64,000 nt of DNA from Dermanyssus gallinae (lineage: Eukaryota > Arthropoda > Arachnida > Mesostigmata > Dermanyssidae), in NCBI GenBank assembly GCA_003439945.1, contig QVRM01006591.1, forward strand, positions 62,001-126,000, written 5' to 3'. Shown one piece after another: positions 11,301 to 23,634 of the stretch (position 1 is its first letter; each line of letters starts with the position of its first letter). Position numbers and translations under genes: made by a program. The notes beneath the pieces were generated by a model that was given only the letters and a program-made list of their open reading frames with translations, made no database searches and had not been told where the DNA came from.

Positions 11301-11772
11301 TACATCATCGCATGCACATACACACCAGGAAGAAGAAACAACCGAAACAACAACAACAACAACAATAAGAACAACAACTGTTACAAACCACTGTTGCCAG
11401 CCATAAAAAAAAGAACTATTTGGACACAACTGCACGCAGAAGAAGAAGAACTTCATTGAGCTTTTACGTTCAAGGCGACCTTGTGTTTTCGTTAGCAACT
11501 GTTACGTTGTTATTTTTGCTGTTGCTGTGTGTGTGTGTGTGTTATTATTATGGTCCCACGGTGCGTCTATGGGTGACTGTGACTTGTAGGTGTTTTGTAT
11601 GATAGCCATCGCGGATACACGAACGCTTAAAGGACCACCAGCAAAGCAATAGAAAAACCATTGGAGAAATGGACAACCGTGCCCACTAGCTACAAACACA
11701 TCACACAGTGCATTTCGTCTTTGGCTTCATTGTTAACTCATCGCAACAATAACAACAACATTCGCCGCCACA
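8003..11772 (+). other. GC-richer island with trinucleotide tracts, leader-like
   Basis: A compositional island with TGTC/TATC repeats (8970-9040), short GTT/CAA/CTG runs and two short (TA)n tracts (8291-8318, 9451-9484). Many stop codons interrupt all frames, so I see no long coding exon. It runs into the start-codon/donor signal at 11773. It could therefore be promoter plus 5' untranslated exon(s) of a plus-strand gene, but this is inference. Donor-like GTGAGT occurs at about 8818 and 9121. Confidence 0.3.
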
Positions 11773-11781
11773 ATGCGCGGG
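11773..11781 (+). CDS. Candidate first coding exon end: start codon plus splice donor
   Basis: An ATG lies in the context GCCGCCACAATGC, a near-ideal animal initiation context. After three codons (Met-Arg-Gly) it meets GGG|GTAAGT, a consensus 5' splice site with GT at 11782-11783. An in-frame TAA at 11734-11736 shows the preceding sequence would be 5' UTR. Upstream sequence is rich in CAA repeats, as in many long arthropod leaders. The following sequence is (TA)n and a dead mariner, consistent with intron. The rest of the protein would be encoded beyond a long intron and cannot be identified. It may still be coincidence. Confidence 0.35.
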
Positions 11782-11849
11782 GTAAGTCGAATTTAGCATG
11801 CACCAGAATAATGACATGGGTCTTTGTGCTCTTTCATATATTTATTTCA

Positions 11850-11859
11850 TATATATATA

Positions 11860-11936
<77 letters not shown>
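11850..11936. repeat. (TA)n microsatellite, long
   Basis: About 85 bp of TA with one AAATA interruption near its start. It directly abuts the 5' end of the mariner relic. Confidence 0.95.
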
Positions 11937-11939
<3 letters not shown>

Positions 11940-12835
11940 GGCGGGTCGACAAGTTATAGTACTTTGCATTTCGCCGCCGTATCGAAACCATTAGGGTCTT
12001 TGGTGCCAGTTTCGCGCCAATCGGTGGCGGCGTTTATAGTATGAGTTTGGTTCTAAGGGATTGAAGAAAATGAGGTTCGGCGATTTTTAAAGAGCCGAAA
12101 ATGGAAGGAACAACCAATCTGCATCAAGTTCTGCGTTCAAAATTAAGTTATATGTTCTAGAGTGGTGGAAGTGTTGCGAACTGCTTATGGTGATCAGGCA
12201 GTGTCCCGACACACTGTGTATAAGTAGTACCGTCTCTTTCGCGACGGACATGAAAAGACTGAAAATGGCCCCCCGTTCGGGCAGGCCTTCAACGTCATTA
12301 ACAGAAGAATACATGAAAAAAATGCATGCTATCGTACTCAACTATTACCGATTTACTATTAGAGAAATAGGCGAATCAAAGATATCTTGTGGATCAGTTG
12401 CAACAGTATTGACCAATTTACTATGCGCAAGAGCACTGGCGGCGAAGTTCCTCGGTCAATAAGGAAAAAGCGAATTTTTAAGAAGCTTGCAGGAGAACCT
12501 TTGAGAAATGAGACATAAACTCTTGCTGAAAAACTCTTGGATCCTCTATCATGGCCCAGCGCATACACCGTCACAGATTTCGGATTATTTGTTGAGAAAC
12601 TCGATTTCTATATTTCCGCAGTCTTCCTATTCACCAGATCTGGCTTCATGCGACTTTTCCTGTTACCACGGATAAACAGTTAAGGGGAACAATATTTTGA
12701 GACTATAGAATGGACAAAGAAAAAATCCCAGGAGCAACTCAACTCGACTCTGAAAAACGCGTTTAAAAAAGCTTCCCAGAGTGGGAAATAGGTGATACAA
12801 GTACACTGCAGTGGGCAAGAGCTAGTTAAAAAGGG
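11937..12835 (+). pseudogene. Degenerate mariner transposase (copy 2)
   Basis: A decayed mariner on the plus strand. The left end begins GAGGGCGGGTCGACAAGTT, like mariner terminal repeats of the GAGGG...AAGTT type. The transposase remnant reads CIKFCVQN (about 12120), VLRTAYGDQAVSRHTVYK (helix-turn-helix region), GRPSTS linker, FTIREIGES and ALAAKFLG. After a large internal deletion it continues with HGPAHT (12550), standing for the HDNAPAHT box, and YSPDLASCDF at about 12628, which carries the last Asp of the D,D34D triad. In-frame stops at the codons after VQN and VYK and several frameshifts make it non-functional. No clear right terminal repeat was found. Confidence 0.65.
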
Positions 12836-12847
12836 AATATATGTATG

Positions 12848-12881
<34 letters not shown>

Positions 12882-12882
<1 letters not shown>

Positions 12883-13499
12883 CACTTTAAAATATAGAGT
12901 TTTTGATTAGAGACTTGAATGTTGTAAATGATTTAAATAAGCTTTATTTCTGAGTGTCATTACTTAAATTCAAAACACGATTATAAGCATAAAATATACA
13001 ATAACGTACGTAACGGGCGTTGGCCTATAAGTCGACTTGTTAATGTGCTACCTCGCAAGTTATTCTACAACAAAAATAATATATATATATATATATAGAT
13101 TTTGGCAATATCGAATATAGAATTTGGCAATATCAAATCCAGAAAAAAAAATTGAATGCGGCATAACTTCGATGCTCCGAAATGCCGAAATACTCTCCGA
13201 GCTTGGCATTTTTGTACTGCCTTTTTTACTCGAGTTTCTTAGGAAATAGCAACACACTGTTGTTTCGAAGTGACTGTCGGTCTGTTTCATGAATACAATA
13301 AGTTAGCATTATATTTCGTTAAATATTTAGACTAATACAATGACCGCTCTATGCTTTATATATATATATATATATATACACGATTAACATATTAAAACCG
13401 TTACGGAAATACCGTATTTATAAACGAATACCTGAATACAAATGAAGGTACATACCTACAAGATGCTTTGCGACAACAGCCGATTTCCTCTTACTAAGG

Positions 13500-13545
<46 letters not shown>

Positions 13546-13614
13546 CACGTTCGCAGGGCCCAAATGTCATGTTCCGACTGTGGATGATTGATTACATTGA
13601 ATACATAAATCTTG

Positions 13615-13645
<31 letters not shown>

Positions 13646-13653
13646 ACAGAAGC

Positions 13654-13688
<35 letters not shown>

Positions 13689-14060
13689 CACAGAAGCTAT
13701 ATATATATATACATATATATAGTTTAAACATTTTCACAGCATTTTGTATAGCGTACACTTTGTAGCATATCAGACAATTTGATCTATGTGGAAGGTTGTG
13801 ATCTTCTGCAGCGGTACGCCCCGACCAAAGCAACTGTGTCGACTTGTAGTCGTAGGATCCTGAAAGCTGTGTTGTGCTTCAGCCAGGAAAATTCGAATAT
13901 CAACTTGACTAAGTTAAACTAAGTTGTGCCACACGTTGATCTGAATGGCCGATAAACCCACTTGTGATTGTTTCACTATATATCAGCTTTACCTTGAGTT
14001 GGTATCGGTTATGTCGCTACAGCCGTAAACGACGGCTTAAGGTCGTTGTCTGGAGGTCAA
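12882..14060. other. AT-rich spacer with clustered (TA)n arrays
   Basis: No gene is seen. It holds (TA)n tracts at 13081-13097, 13357-13378, 13501-13544 and a compound array at 13621-13721. In the compound array ATCACAGAAGC followed by (TA)n occurs twice (13643 and 13687), a small tandem duplication. Confidence 0.7.
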
Positions 14061-15330
14061 TATGTTTTTGTTTAAACACTAACAACAATAACGACAACAA
14101 CAACAACAACGGTTCTCGCTCGCGCCAGACGATATAATAGCTCATTGCAGCGTGGCAATAATACTGATATCCGACTGTATGCATTTATGTATGTACGTAT
14201 ATACATACGTACGTTTGTTGTGGGGGTGCAGGCGGCGGCTTATACTACGTATAGTTTTAGCTCGCCGGTGTTGCTGGAATTGTTGTTGTTGCTATTTTTA
14301 ATGCCGTTTCTGTTGCTGCTACAGTAGATCCTTGCTCTGTTCGTGGTTTTCTCGCTGTTGAGACTATGAACATAGGTGTCTTCAAAAAAGACTGTGTCTT
14401 TGTCGTCGTCGTCGTTGGTGTTGTTGCTGCTGTTGTCGTTTTTGTTGTTGTTGTTGCTGTTGCTGTGGTTGTTGTTGCGGTGATGGTTTTAAGAATGACG
14501 ATGTTTGCCGCGTCAATGTTTATGGCGCTCATCGACTGTGTTTTCGTTGTCGTTGATGTTGTTAAAACAGTGGTTGTTGTTATTGAAACTGTTGTTGTTG
14601 TGATTGTGGTGGCGGTGTTGTCTCTGTTGCGGTCGCTCCTAATAATGACGATGTTCAGCGCGTCAATCTTTATGTCGCTCCTTCTAGCTTTCTCTTATTT
14701 TCCTCTTCATCTTTATTTTCGTCTTTTTCTTCTTCTTCTTCTTCTTCCTCTTCTCGTTTCTGCTCGATTTCTTCATTTTATTCCCTCTGCTGCTGCTGCT
14801 GCTGCTGCTACTGCATCTGCGTGTGGCAGTGTTAATGTTAATTGCGGTCGTTGGCGGTGATTCACTTAACCTTGTGGCTGACGACACTGTGGTGACGATA
14901 AAAATGGGCCAATGAATGGCCATCGATGAATGCGTGGACGAATGGACATGCGACACATACGACGACATCGGTCATCAGGTGTGCTTGGCAAGCGTGCTTT
15001 CATGCTTGCGAAGTTCGAAGTCGATTCGAAGCCGCCTAAGGGGCGTCCGCGCGCCGCAAAAGCGCGGGCGCGGACGCCCCTTAGGCGGCTTCGACACGCG
15101 ACGGCACGCTCACGCAAGCAATGAGTTGCTTTGCGGTTGTCGTTGTCGTCCAGATACCACCACAACAACAACAACAACTACTACTGCTACTTTTACAACG
15201 TTTACCGTAACATGTACATCGATGACGTATACGCACAACTGTACACCTCGGCTCCTACAACACACCGCAACCCCCGGTGATCATCGACCGAGCGAATGCT
15301 ACATCGATCTGTGAACGACTGGCCAGTCAT
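14061..15330. other. GC-richer GTT/CTG-rich island
   Basis: Runs of CAA (14085-14110), GTT/GTC (14400-14480, 14560-14610), CTT (14725-14750) and CTG (14790-14815). A segment with AATGACGATGTT...GCGTCAAT and the start TATG(G/T)CGCTC occurs twice (about 14493-14530 and 14643-14680), so part of it is tandemly duplicated. Long open frames here are low-complexity Val/Leu or Thr runs and are not convincing genes. It contains the hairpin at 15026-15094. Confidence 0.4.
15026..15094. repeat. Perfect GC-rich inverted repeat, 27-bp arms
   Basis: Left arm 15026-15052 and right arm 15068-15094 are exact reverse complements, with core GCCGCCTAAGGGGCGTCCGC in the left arm. The 15-base loop is 15053-15067. 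Weaker pairing continues outward (AGCGTGC near 14991 with GCACGCT near 15104). It would fold into a very stable stem. No transposon family or miRNA is recognised. Confidence 0.9.
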
Positions 15331-15348
15331 TAAATTAATATATGTATA

Positions 15349-15351
<3 letters not shown>

Positions 15352-15392
<41 letters not shown>
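15352..15392. repeat. (TA)n microsatellite
   Basis: About 40 bp of TA. Another lies at 15545-15573. Confidence 0.95.
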
Positions 15393-15394
<2 letters not shown>

Positions 15395-15541
15395 AGCGGA
15401 CAGATACGGGCGATAGCCTTTTCTGCAAAATTACCTGAATAGTTATAATTGTTTGAACCTATGTAATAATGAAAATTTCAAGCTCAATGAAGAGTTATTG
15501 AACTTAAATAAATTTGCCGTCCAGAGAAAACGGTCCCATAA

Positions 15542-15576
<35 letters not shown>

Positions 15577-15902
15577 CAAGAATACCAAGCGGGAGAAGGT
15601 GCGCAACCAAATAAGCCTATTAAGGGGCATTTTTTCGTTCTAAGAAGGGTTTAGGGTTTAGAGGCATCGAGAATAGGTAACGCTGTACCTCGCAAGCTCG
15701 TCGCCCACCTGGGGCAACTCGACAAAGGCCGACTTTTAGCGCTCCGACTGCACGACTAGCATGAGTATTGAGCATGATTTTTCCTGATTTCCCTCAACTC
15801 GTCGAAGCGGCGCCAATTTTCAACCGAGCCATTCTTACTTTCTTTCGCCTACTTGCCCCAAGACGTGAATCGCTACTCTCTGCTGACTCCATGCTTTATG
15901 CT

Positions 15903-16058
15903 TTTTTTTCTTTTTTTTTTCTGGGAGGTTTCGGGAATGCATGATGCACATGCGCCACTAGCAGCCTGCGTGACTAGTGTGAGACTCGCAAACCCACTAA
16001 ACCCGGATTCCTCCCCCCCCCCCCCCAGGCTCGGTGTTACTTTGGCATTACATCGAAG
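15903..16058 (-). mobile_element. LINE-D 3'-UTR insertion with poly(A) and 15-bp target duplication
   Basis: The segment is flanked by an exact 15-bp direct repeat, TCCATGCTTTATGCT, at 15888-15902 and 16059-16073. Its left edge is a T-rich run (15903-15920), which is a poly(A) tail on the minus strand. Its body matches the sequence downstream of the R1-like LINE at 35880-36010 (GTGTG(A/G)GACTC, CCCACT, GGCATTACATC against GGTATTACATC). It contains a C homopolymer at 16013-16026. This is a short, 5'-truncated LINE retroinsertion. Confidence 0.6.
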
Positions 16059-16164
16059 TCCATGCTTTATGCTATCAATGTTTGACGAATAAAGATTCAT
16101 CCACCGCCAAGTGAATTGCTTACTCTGAATAGGGCAACGCGGTAACTGTAGTTGCCAAAGCGAC

Positions 16165-16374
16165 AAACTTTTTGGGCCGATTTGTAACCGCTGGCGAAAC
16201 CTGGGTTCACCATTTAACTCCGGGGAACGGAGCTACCACCCTCGAGGAGAGGGGGGGGAGGCATTACGCGACGGAAGACCTCCCATCGGACTAAATAAGC
16301 ACATCTCGACCGAAAACGGTTTTGGTGACCGTTTTCTGGTCTATAGATCACCTCCCGTATTCTCCAGACCTGGC

Positions 16375-16380
<6 letters not shown>
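16165..16380 (+). pseudogene. Internally deleted mariner transposase fragment (copy 3)
   Basis: Plus-strand reading gives NFLGRFVTAGETWVHHLTP, the mariner block around the first catalytic residue. Families normally have TGDETW, so the aspartate position is disrupted. About 120 bp on, SPPVFSRPGL in shifted frame corresponds to PPYSPDLA near the last catalytic Asp. The intervening DDE core is deleted, and a G run at 16250-16258 lies between. Terminal repeats were not found. Confidence 0.45.
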
Positions 16381-16412
<32 letters not shown>

Positions 16413-16467
16413 TGTGTCACAAAACAAACGCCATACCGTTAGCAGTCCTTAACTACAGTTCAATATA

Positions 16468-16476
16468 GTAATAATG

Positions 16477-16510
<34 letters not shown>
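16468..16510. repeat. (TAA)n microsatellite
   Basis: About 13 units. LINE-C copies in this window end in (TAA)n, but no LINE-C coding sequence is visible upstream of this tract. Confidence 0.9.
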
Positions 16511-16514
<4 letters not shown>

Positions 16515-17087
16515 CACACGTTCTGTATTTAACTTTTGGTGGAAGCAGAAGCTGCTGCATTCTTCGGTTTGCCTGTGTGTGGGTGTAGCTTATTCAAATA
16601 TGCTCAGAGCCTTTGCGTTTTGACAATTAAACGAGAACACCACACGTTTGCCTTTCATTCGGATGCTCGAAATAAGGCGCCAACTTGCCGCCAGGGATGA
16701 CGAAGCAACATTAAACCACATTAGCAGCCCGCACACACATATCACTGCTGTATCTGTCGATTCCTTACACCTGGCTGAATAGCGTCTATGCCTCGCCTGT
16801 TAGGCCAGCAAGCGCGTTACTTCGCGAGTTCCACGGCACGGCGTTCCAATGTGCCGGCTGTTGTCCAATGAACTCGTTCGTAGGACGTACAATGGCTTCG
16901 TCAGCAGCGACGTGTGAAGTGAGTTTACTGCACGCATGCGTGTCAATCATCAATCAGTCAGTCAGTCAGCCAGTCGGGTTAATTAGAGCTATAATATATG
17001 CTAACAATGGACAACTATGTCAGACTTATACATATACATAGTTTGCTATGTATATGTATATATGTGTGCGTGTGCAATGTATGTATA
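16511..17087. other. No recognised gene
   Basis: A plus-frame open from 16715 to about 17040 holds ATGGCTTCGTCAGC at 16892 just before GTGAGT at 16919-16924. The frame has no recognisable protein. A (CAGT)n tract sits near 16955-16975. Confidence 0.3.
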
Positions 17088-17092
17088 TATAA

Positions 17093-17174
<82 letters not shown>
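17088..17174. repeat. (TA)n microsatellite, long
   Basis: About 85 bp of TA with a single CTA interruption near 17133. Confidence 0.95.
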
Positions 17175-17177
<3 letters not shown>

Positions 17178-17249
17178 AGGGATGTGTATTTTGCGTATCT
17201 GCATAATGCGCTCTCTAAGGCTTAACAAGCTAAAAGAGAACTACAGAAC

Positions 17250-17491
17250 TTAATGAGGTAATGAGCGCAGGGCTGTCATGCAAGACCTACCGCTGTCATT
17301 GTAGTCGCTCTCTGCGTCCAGTTTGGTGTGCGTGCCAGACTCCAGAAAAGGCTTCCTCCAGCCGAAGCAAACGTCAAGCGTCCGCCTACTGCCAGAGCAG
17401 CCAACGTTGCTGGATGTCGTTGATGCGCAAGTGCATGCGTGACGTGGCCAACAACTCTTACTGGCACTTAATGAAGACGCTGAACTAGCAG
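17250..17491 (-). other. GC-rich islet between (TA)n tracts, possible exon
   Basis: About 240 bp of balanced composition lies between two long (TA)n arrays. On the minus strand one frame is open throughout and ends ...KLDAESDYNDSG. It is bounded by an acceptor-like TTCAG near 17483 and a donor-like GCG|GTAGGT near 17288. On the plus strand a 75-aa frame (17261-17488) with several Cys is also open. I cannot decide which strand, if either, codes, and no family is recognised. Confidence 0.25.
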
Positions 17492-17524
17492 GTACTTCAG
17501 TAGCCTGGCGAACAGAAACGAAAT

Positions 17525-17551
17525 GATATATATATATATAGTTTTGTTCCT

Positions 17552-17611
<60 letters not shown>
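17525..17611. repeat. (TA)n microsatellites flanking a short spacer
   Basis: (TA)n at 17525-17540 and 17555-17611. A further tract lies at 17891-17920. Confidence 0.95.
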
Positions 17612-17613
<2 letters not shown>

Positions 17614-17886
17614 GAAGTTCCTTGACATGCCAAATTGTAGGAGCGCTCTTCAAGGATCATGAATCTTGGTGTATGGCAAAAATTTGCCTTCAAGACGAAA
17701 ATAACCGCCGCAAACAATCAAGCAGCCTTGGTGACAAGAGATAAGTTGGGCAGGTTAGGTAATCTCTAGAGTTGATAGTACTGCGGCCACTCCCGACGGG
17801 GGGCGAAGAGGACGACAGGATTTTAATGAGATTTTAGATCATTGCATTATAGTAGTTAATCTCAATTATTATTGACAAAAGAAAAA

Positions 17887-17924
<38 letters not shown>

Positions 17925-17983
17925 GCAGCTTTGTTGATAAGCACACAATTGTGTTGTAACACTTCATTGTGAACCGCATTATG

Positions 17984-18048
17984 AACCACTGGGAGGGCGG
18001 TTCCGTGTGGACGTTAAGTGATGGCTGAGTGTCAGCCCAAAAAACTTA
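17984..18048 (+). mobile_element. SINE-1 copy f, 3' body only
   Basis: Plus-strand TTCCGTGTGGACGTTAAG then GGCTGAGTGTCAGCCC and AAAAAACTTA match the tail half of SINE-1. The tRNA-like head is missing. It is the only SINE-1 copy seen in plus orientation. Confidence 0.6.
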
Positions 18049-19733
<1,685 letters not shown>

Positions 19734-20398
19734 TTGGCGAATTTGGCTGATTGGAACAACGAAGACGACGACTGGCAGAATAATAATAGTACTATTTGTG
19801 TACGCGCCGTAAAAAGCCAGTTTTTAGAGCCGAGATGCTTTAGTGGAGGTTGGCTTAAAGCTTTGCCGTGTCCACTTTTTAGGCACAATGCTGGACCCAA
19901 CCATTTTCCGCATGGTTGTCGCCTTCAGGGTAAGAGCTTCAAAATGAAAAGGTTTCCTTGCGCAGCATGCGGAAATGGAATCGATACTTACGGTCTACAT
20001 CCATTAAGCTATCCAAGAACTTCCGAAAGAATTTCACGGCACATAAAATTAAATTAAATTATTTAAAGAGCCCTTAGGCAATGTTGCTATAAAGCTAGAA
20101 CCACGGGCCTTGGACGGGATAACGATAGGAGACCTGATAGCGTGATCATACGATTGTGGTCTCACGGCAAGTGCTTAGCCTGGGATGCTACAGTGTCCTG
20201 CATCGTAGGTCCCTCGTACCTCAGTCATAACTCTGTCAGCATAGGATGGGTAGCAGAGTACGCCGAACGGAAAAAGAGACGTAAATACGCAGATCTCGAA
20301 AACTTCTTCATTTCGTACCGGTAGCTATGGTAAAACTACGCGACACGTTCGAACCGCACAGCTGCATGCTAGTAACACAAATAATAATAATAATAATA
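19734..20398 (+). pseudogene. LINE-C copy 1: C-terminal RT-polyprotein relic
   Basis: Plus-strand blocks in shifting frames read SGGWLKALPCPLF, CAACGNGIDTYGLHPLSY, RISRHIKLN, KCLAWDATVSCIVGPSYL, VSIGWVAEYAERKKRRKYADL and FVPVAM. These follow the order of a LINE polyprotein C-terminal region in which a CxxC...H zinc motif precedes a nuclease-like WDATV...AEKKRRKYA...FVPVA...ET block. At least three frameshifts are needed. A deletion removes the final NAAS block, and the copy runs into (TAA)n at about 20381-20398, as other LINE-C copies do. Confidence 0.6.
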
Positions 20399-21557
20399 GC
20401 GGCAATGACAATAACAACATTAAAACAACATCATCATCATCATCACCATCACAACACCAATGACAACAACCGTTTCCAATCGATTGGGCGCGGAGCAAAC
20501 TTAATTTTCACCCCATTTGCGCGGCCGAATGGGGATTTTTATGGCCGATAGCCGATAGATGATTGGCGATACGAGGCAGCCCAGCCTGCCTAATTGCGCA
20601 TGCATATTGCCACTGTTCTCGTTTTAATGCCTGCAATTCCCATCCGATTATCGAGTTTAGATGTTTCGTGCGTGCTCGCAACTCGTTCACCCATGAACCC
20701 ATTCCTCCACGCACTTGTGCATCTATTTTTCGAGGTTACTTACTTTATCGCGTTACTCTCGTGATAGCAGCAAACAGCCAATAATAACGAAGACAATTGT
20801 GGAGTAGTGTCGCATTTTTGAACCACTGTGTGGCTGCTTGCGTAACTCTAAACTTTAGCGTTCGTGCTTGTTGCAAGCTTACCATTAGATACATAGACAG
20901 ATAGAGATACAGTTATACGGTAACGGTGCGGCCTAAGAATCAAGTGCGCTAGTTGAGGCTCCGAGTCATCTGCCGGGGTGTTGATTGATTCGTGCTGTCG
21001 ATCTGCTAAACAACTGCTGGGAAAAACCTAGTTATTTTAGCAGGTCCGGACCGTTAAAGGTGCATTGAAAATTAGATATCGAAGCGGTTCCATCGGGGAC
21101 GGAAATAGAGCGGAATTAAAAACAACGTTTCTTCTATGTTTTTAATTCGATTACGCGTGTTTTTTTAAAATTCTATTGCACGCGTTTTTTTAAAATTATA
21201 TTACACACGAGTCGTGGAGGTAATGCGGCCGGCTGCGGGTCATAGTTGACGATATACAGTACACGTATTTTACCTTTCATTGTTCTTTTCCCGTCTGATT
21301 AGATGAAGACGACGTGCTCAGTTCTACAGGCAGCAAAAACAAAAAAGTAGAATGACTAGATGAAGAAGAAATGGAACCGTTCGTACGCGAAGAACATAAC
21401 AGCGCTCTTAGGAGGAGACTTTCGCTGCATACTCTGCATAGGAGCCTGGAGCGAAAATAGAAAAGAGATCGATGGACTGAGAAGAGTAGCGACATTGATG
21501 AAGGGTGGGGGGAAAAGAGGGGTTTGGAGAAGGAGAGTGGAAAGAAATATGAAAAAA

Positions 21558-21625
<68 letters not shown>

Positions 21626-23599
21626 GCTACTAGACATCGATCCTCAAATTTCTAAAAGAAAAAAATTGATATATCCTTAAACAACGACATATAAAAGGAT
21701 ATTACGTAAGAGATAAAATTGGGTTTAAGAGTTTTAAAATAGGCCAGTGCATCATACAAGCGTAACAAAGCATGTAGAAAACAAAACAAAAACATAGAAC
21801 AGAGGCGTAGTCATTAGAAAAATAGCGTCTTACAGCCCAATGAATTGCTCCTTCGAATTGAACAAGAATAAGCTCTGTGCGAAGTAAATAAATACATTGA
21901 GCAAGATAATGTAGTGGCAGATGTCTTACTTTCAGCCTATAGTCGAAAAATAAGCATTTGTACCTTAACAAATAGAAAAAGGTGACTTAAAAAGCCTAAC
22001 CATATGCTCGTAGATTATAGTCGTTTATCTGACATTTGTCCTGCGCGTTTCATGCTGCTCGATGGCGTTGTTCTCCGCCATAGGCACTAGTGTGTATAAT
22101 AACTACCTAAATCAGCTGCTAACCAAGACACGTTGTTTCGAACTATGAACTTTTCTTAGTCGAAGCGTGACGTACGTGGTTCTCTGGCAGGCTATACCAA
22201 AAACGGTAGCAAGCAAAGTTACCACCGCACTGTCTGCCTAGTTGAAGCTGAGATATGATTCAACTTACTGCTACGAGAGTAAGCAGCCGAACAGTCTGCC
22301 TTCTTCTTATGGCGTTACACAATGTATCGATCGATTCTTTAGATCGATCCGTTTTTAGCCTTTACACACTAAGTGTCGATGCTTTGGATGTATGTACCTA
22401 ACCTAGGTGGGTTAGCAAAGTGACGCGGTCTCGCAGTAGTCGCAAACGATCAACTACAATCGTCGAGATTAAGGGATGCCCTTTTGCCCACCCTGTCGTA
22501 TAAACGTAAAAGCAATATTGCGGTGCAAAGTTTGCCACAAATCCAGATCTAAATTATCGGGAAATATTGCTAATATCATCAAACAACATTAAACAATCGC
22601 TATGGTTCGCTAGGAACCAGTCGACCTCGCTCCATGAATAATAATAATCATTTATCATCATCATTATCATCATCATGAACACATCATGTTATTAAAACAC
22701 GTCTCCATGGAGGTCAGAATCGGACTGGGTGTTGACTGAAGGATCCCGAAAAATACTTTTGCGCTATACGGAGTGATACACGCCAATACTATCTCTAGGT
22801 GGCGACTTGCTTTCTCGTTTCAGAATAGCTTTTCTGTTGTTCCGTCATCATCATCATCTAATCTAAGCGGGTTATTTTTGTCGGCAATCTTAATTGGTCT
22901 TCACAGCCATCGCCGTAGCAGACGCAATGGTAATCAAAGTGGTAGAAGTGATTGAAGTAATATACTGGCGCCGAACAAGACAAGATTGGTAATAGAACAC
23001 TGTGAATTGTCGCCTGTGTCACATGTGTGAAGGTGCAAAGAAAGACGGTGTATTTGTGTGTCTGTTTTTTTGTCTGCCCTTGAAAAACAAGCGCATGTTT
23101 TTCGAGCTGCGTACCAGTGTCAATGCACATGTGGACCACCACCACCACCGTACCGTCTTTTTCTGTGTCAAGTGAACGTGTCGAATTATTTGTCAGTAGA
23201 TCGTCGACAGATTAATCACTTCCGCAGTCGGCGTGCAGAAAAAGGCAGGTCCGAGCGCTCGACCAAGCTGCTTCGCATGCTTGATTGTCGCAGCGACAAA
23301 AAAATCACTCCTAATCAGGAGAAAAACCTTCATTCAGAATCGTGTCGCTTGTTCTAAGGTTCGCCACTATGCACGCACCAACATGAGTTGCGCATGTATA
23401 TGGCTACTGCGTGCATGGTAGTGGCTAATGGTAGACGTTTGACACAAACGCATACACAGAATATATACAAGCAATTTGGGGAGCCGACCTCAAGAGAAAT
23501 CAATCCGAAGCTGCAGCTCGAAACATAGCGTATATCTGTCCTAGTAAAGCTGTGCTACATTCGTTTATTAAATCTATATGTGTGAGCACATTTGCGCAC
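20399..23599. other. Unassigned AT-rich region
   Basis: No gene is recognised. Small structures: (CAT)n at 20431-20450; an 11-bp-arm inverted repeat at 21113-21148 (GAATTAAAAAC); a 25-bp direct repeat with CGCG(T)TTTTTTTAAAATT at 21151-21200; (TA)n at 21563-21620; and an ATC/CAT-rich tract at 22640-22680. Open frames are short and low in complexity. Confidence 0.5.

Positions 23600-23634
<35 letters not shown>

Noticed and set aside
14366..14860. 164-aa Val/Leu-rich frame resembling a membrane protein
   Set aside because: Produced by GTT/GTC/CTT repeats and containing an internal DNA duplication. No start context or family was found.
16715..17041. Open plus frame with ATGGCTTCG...GAA|GTGAGT as a first exon
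   Set aside because: The donor has a weak -1 base, and the frame contains another in-frame ATG and simple repeats. Not convincing beside the site at 11773.
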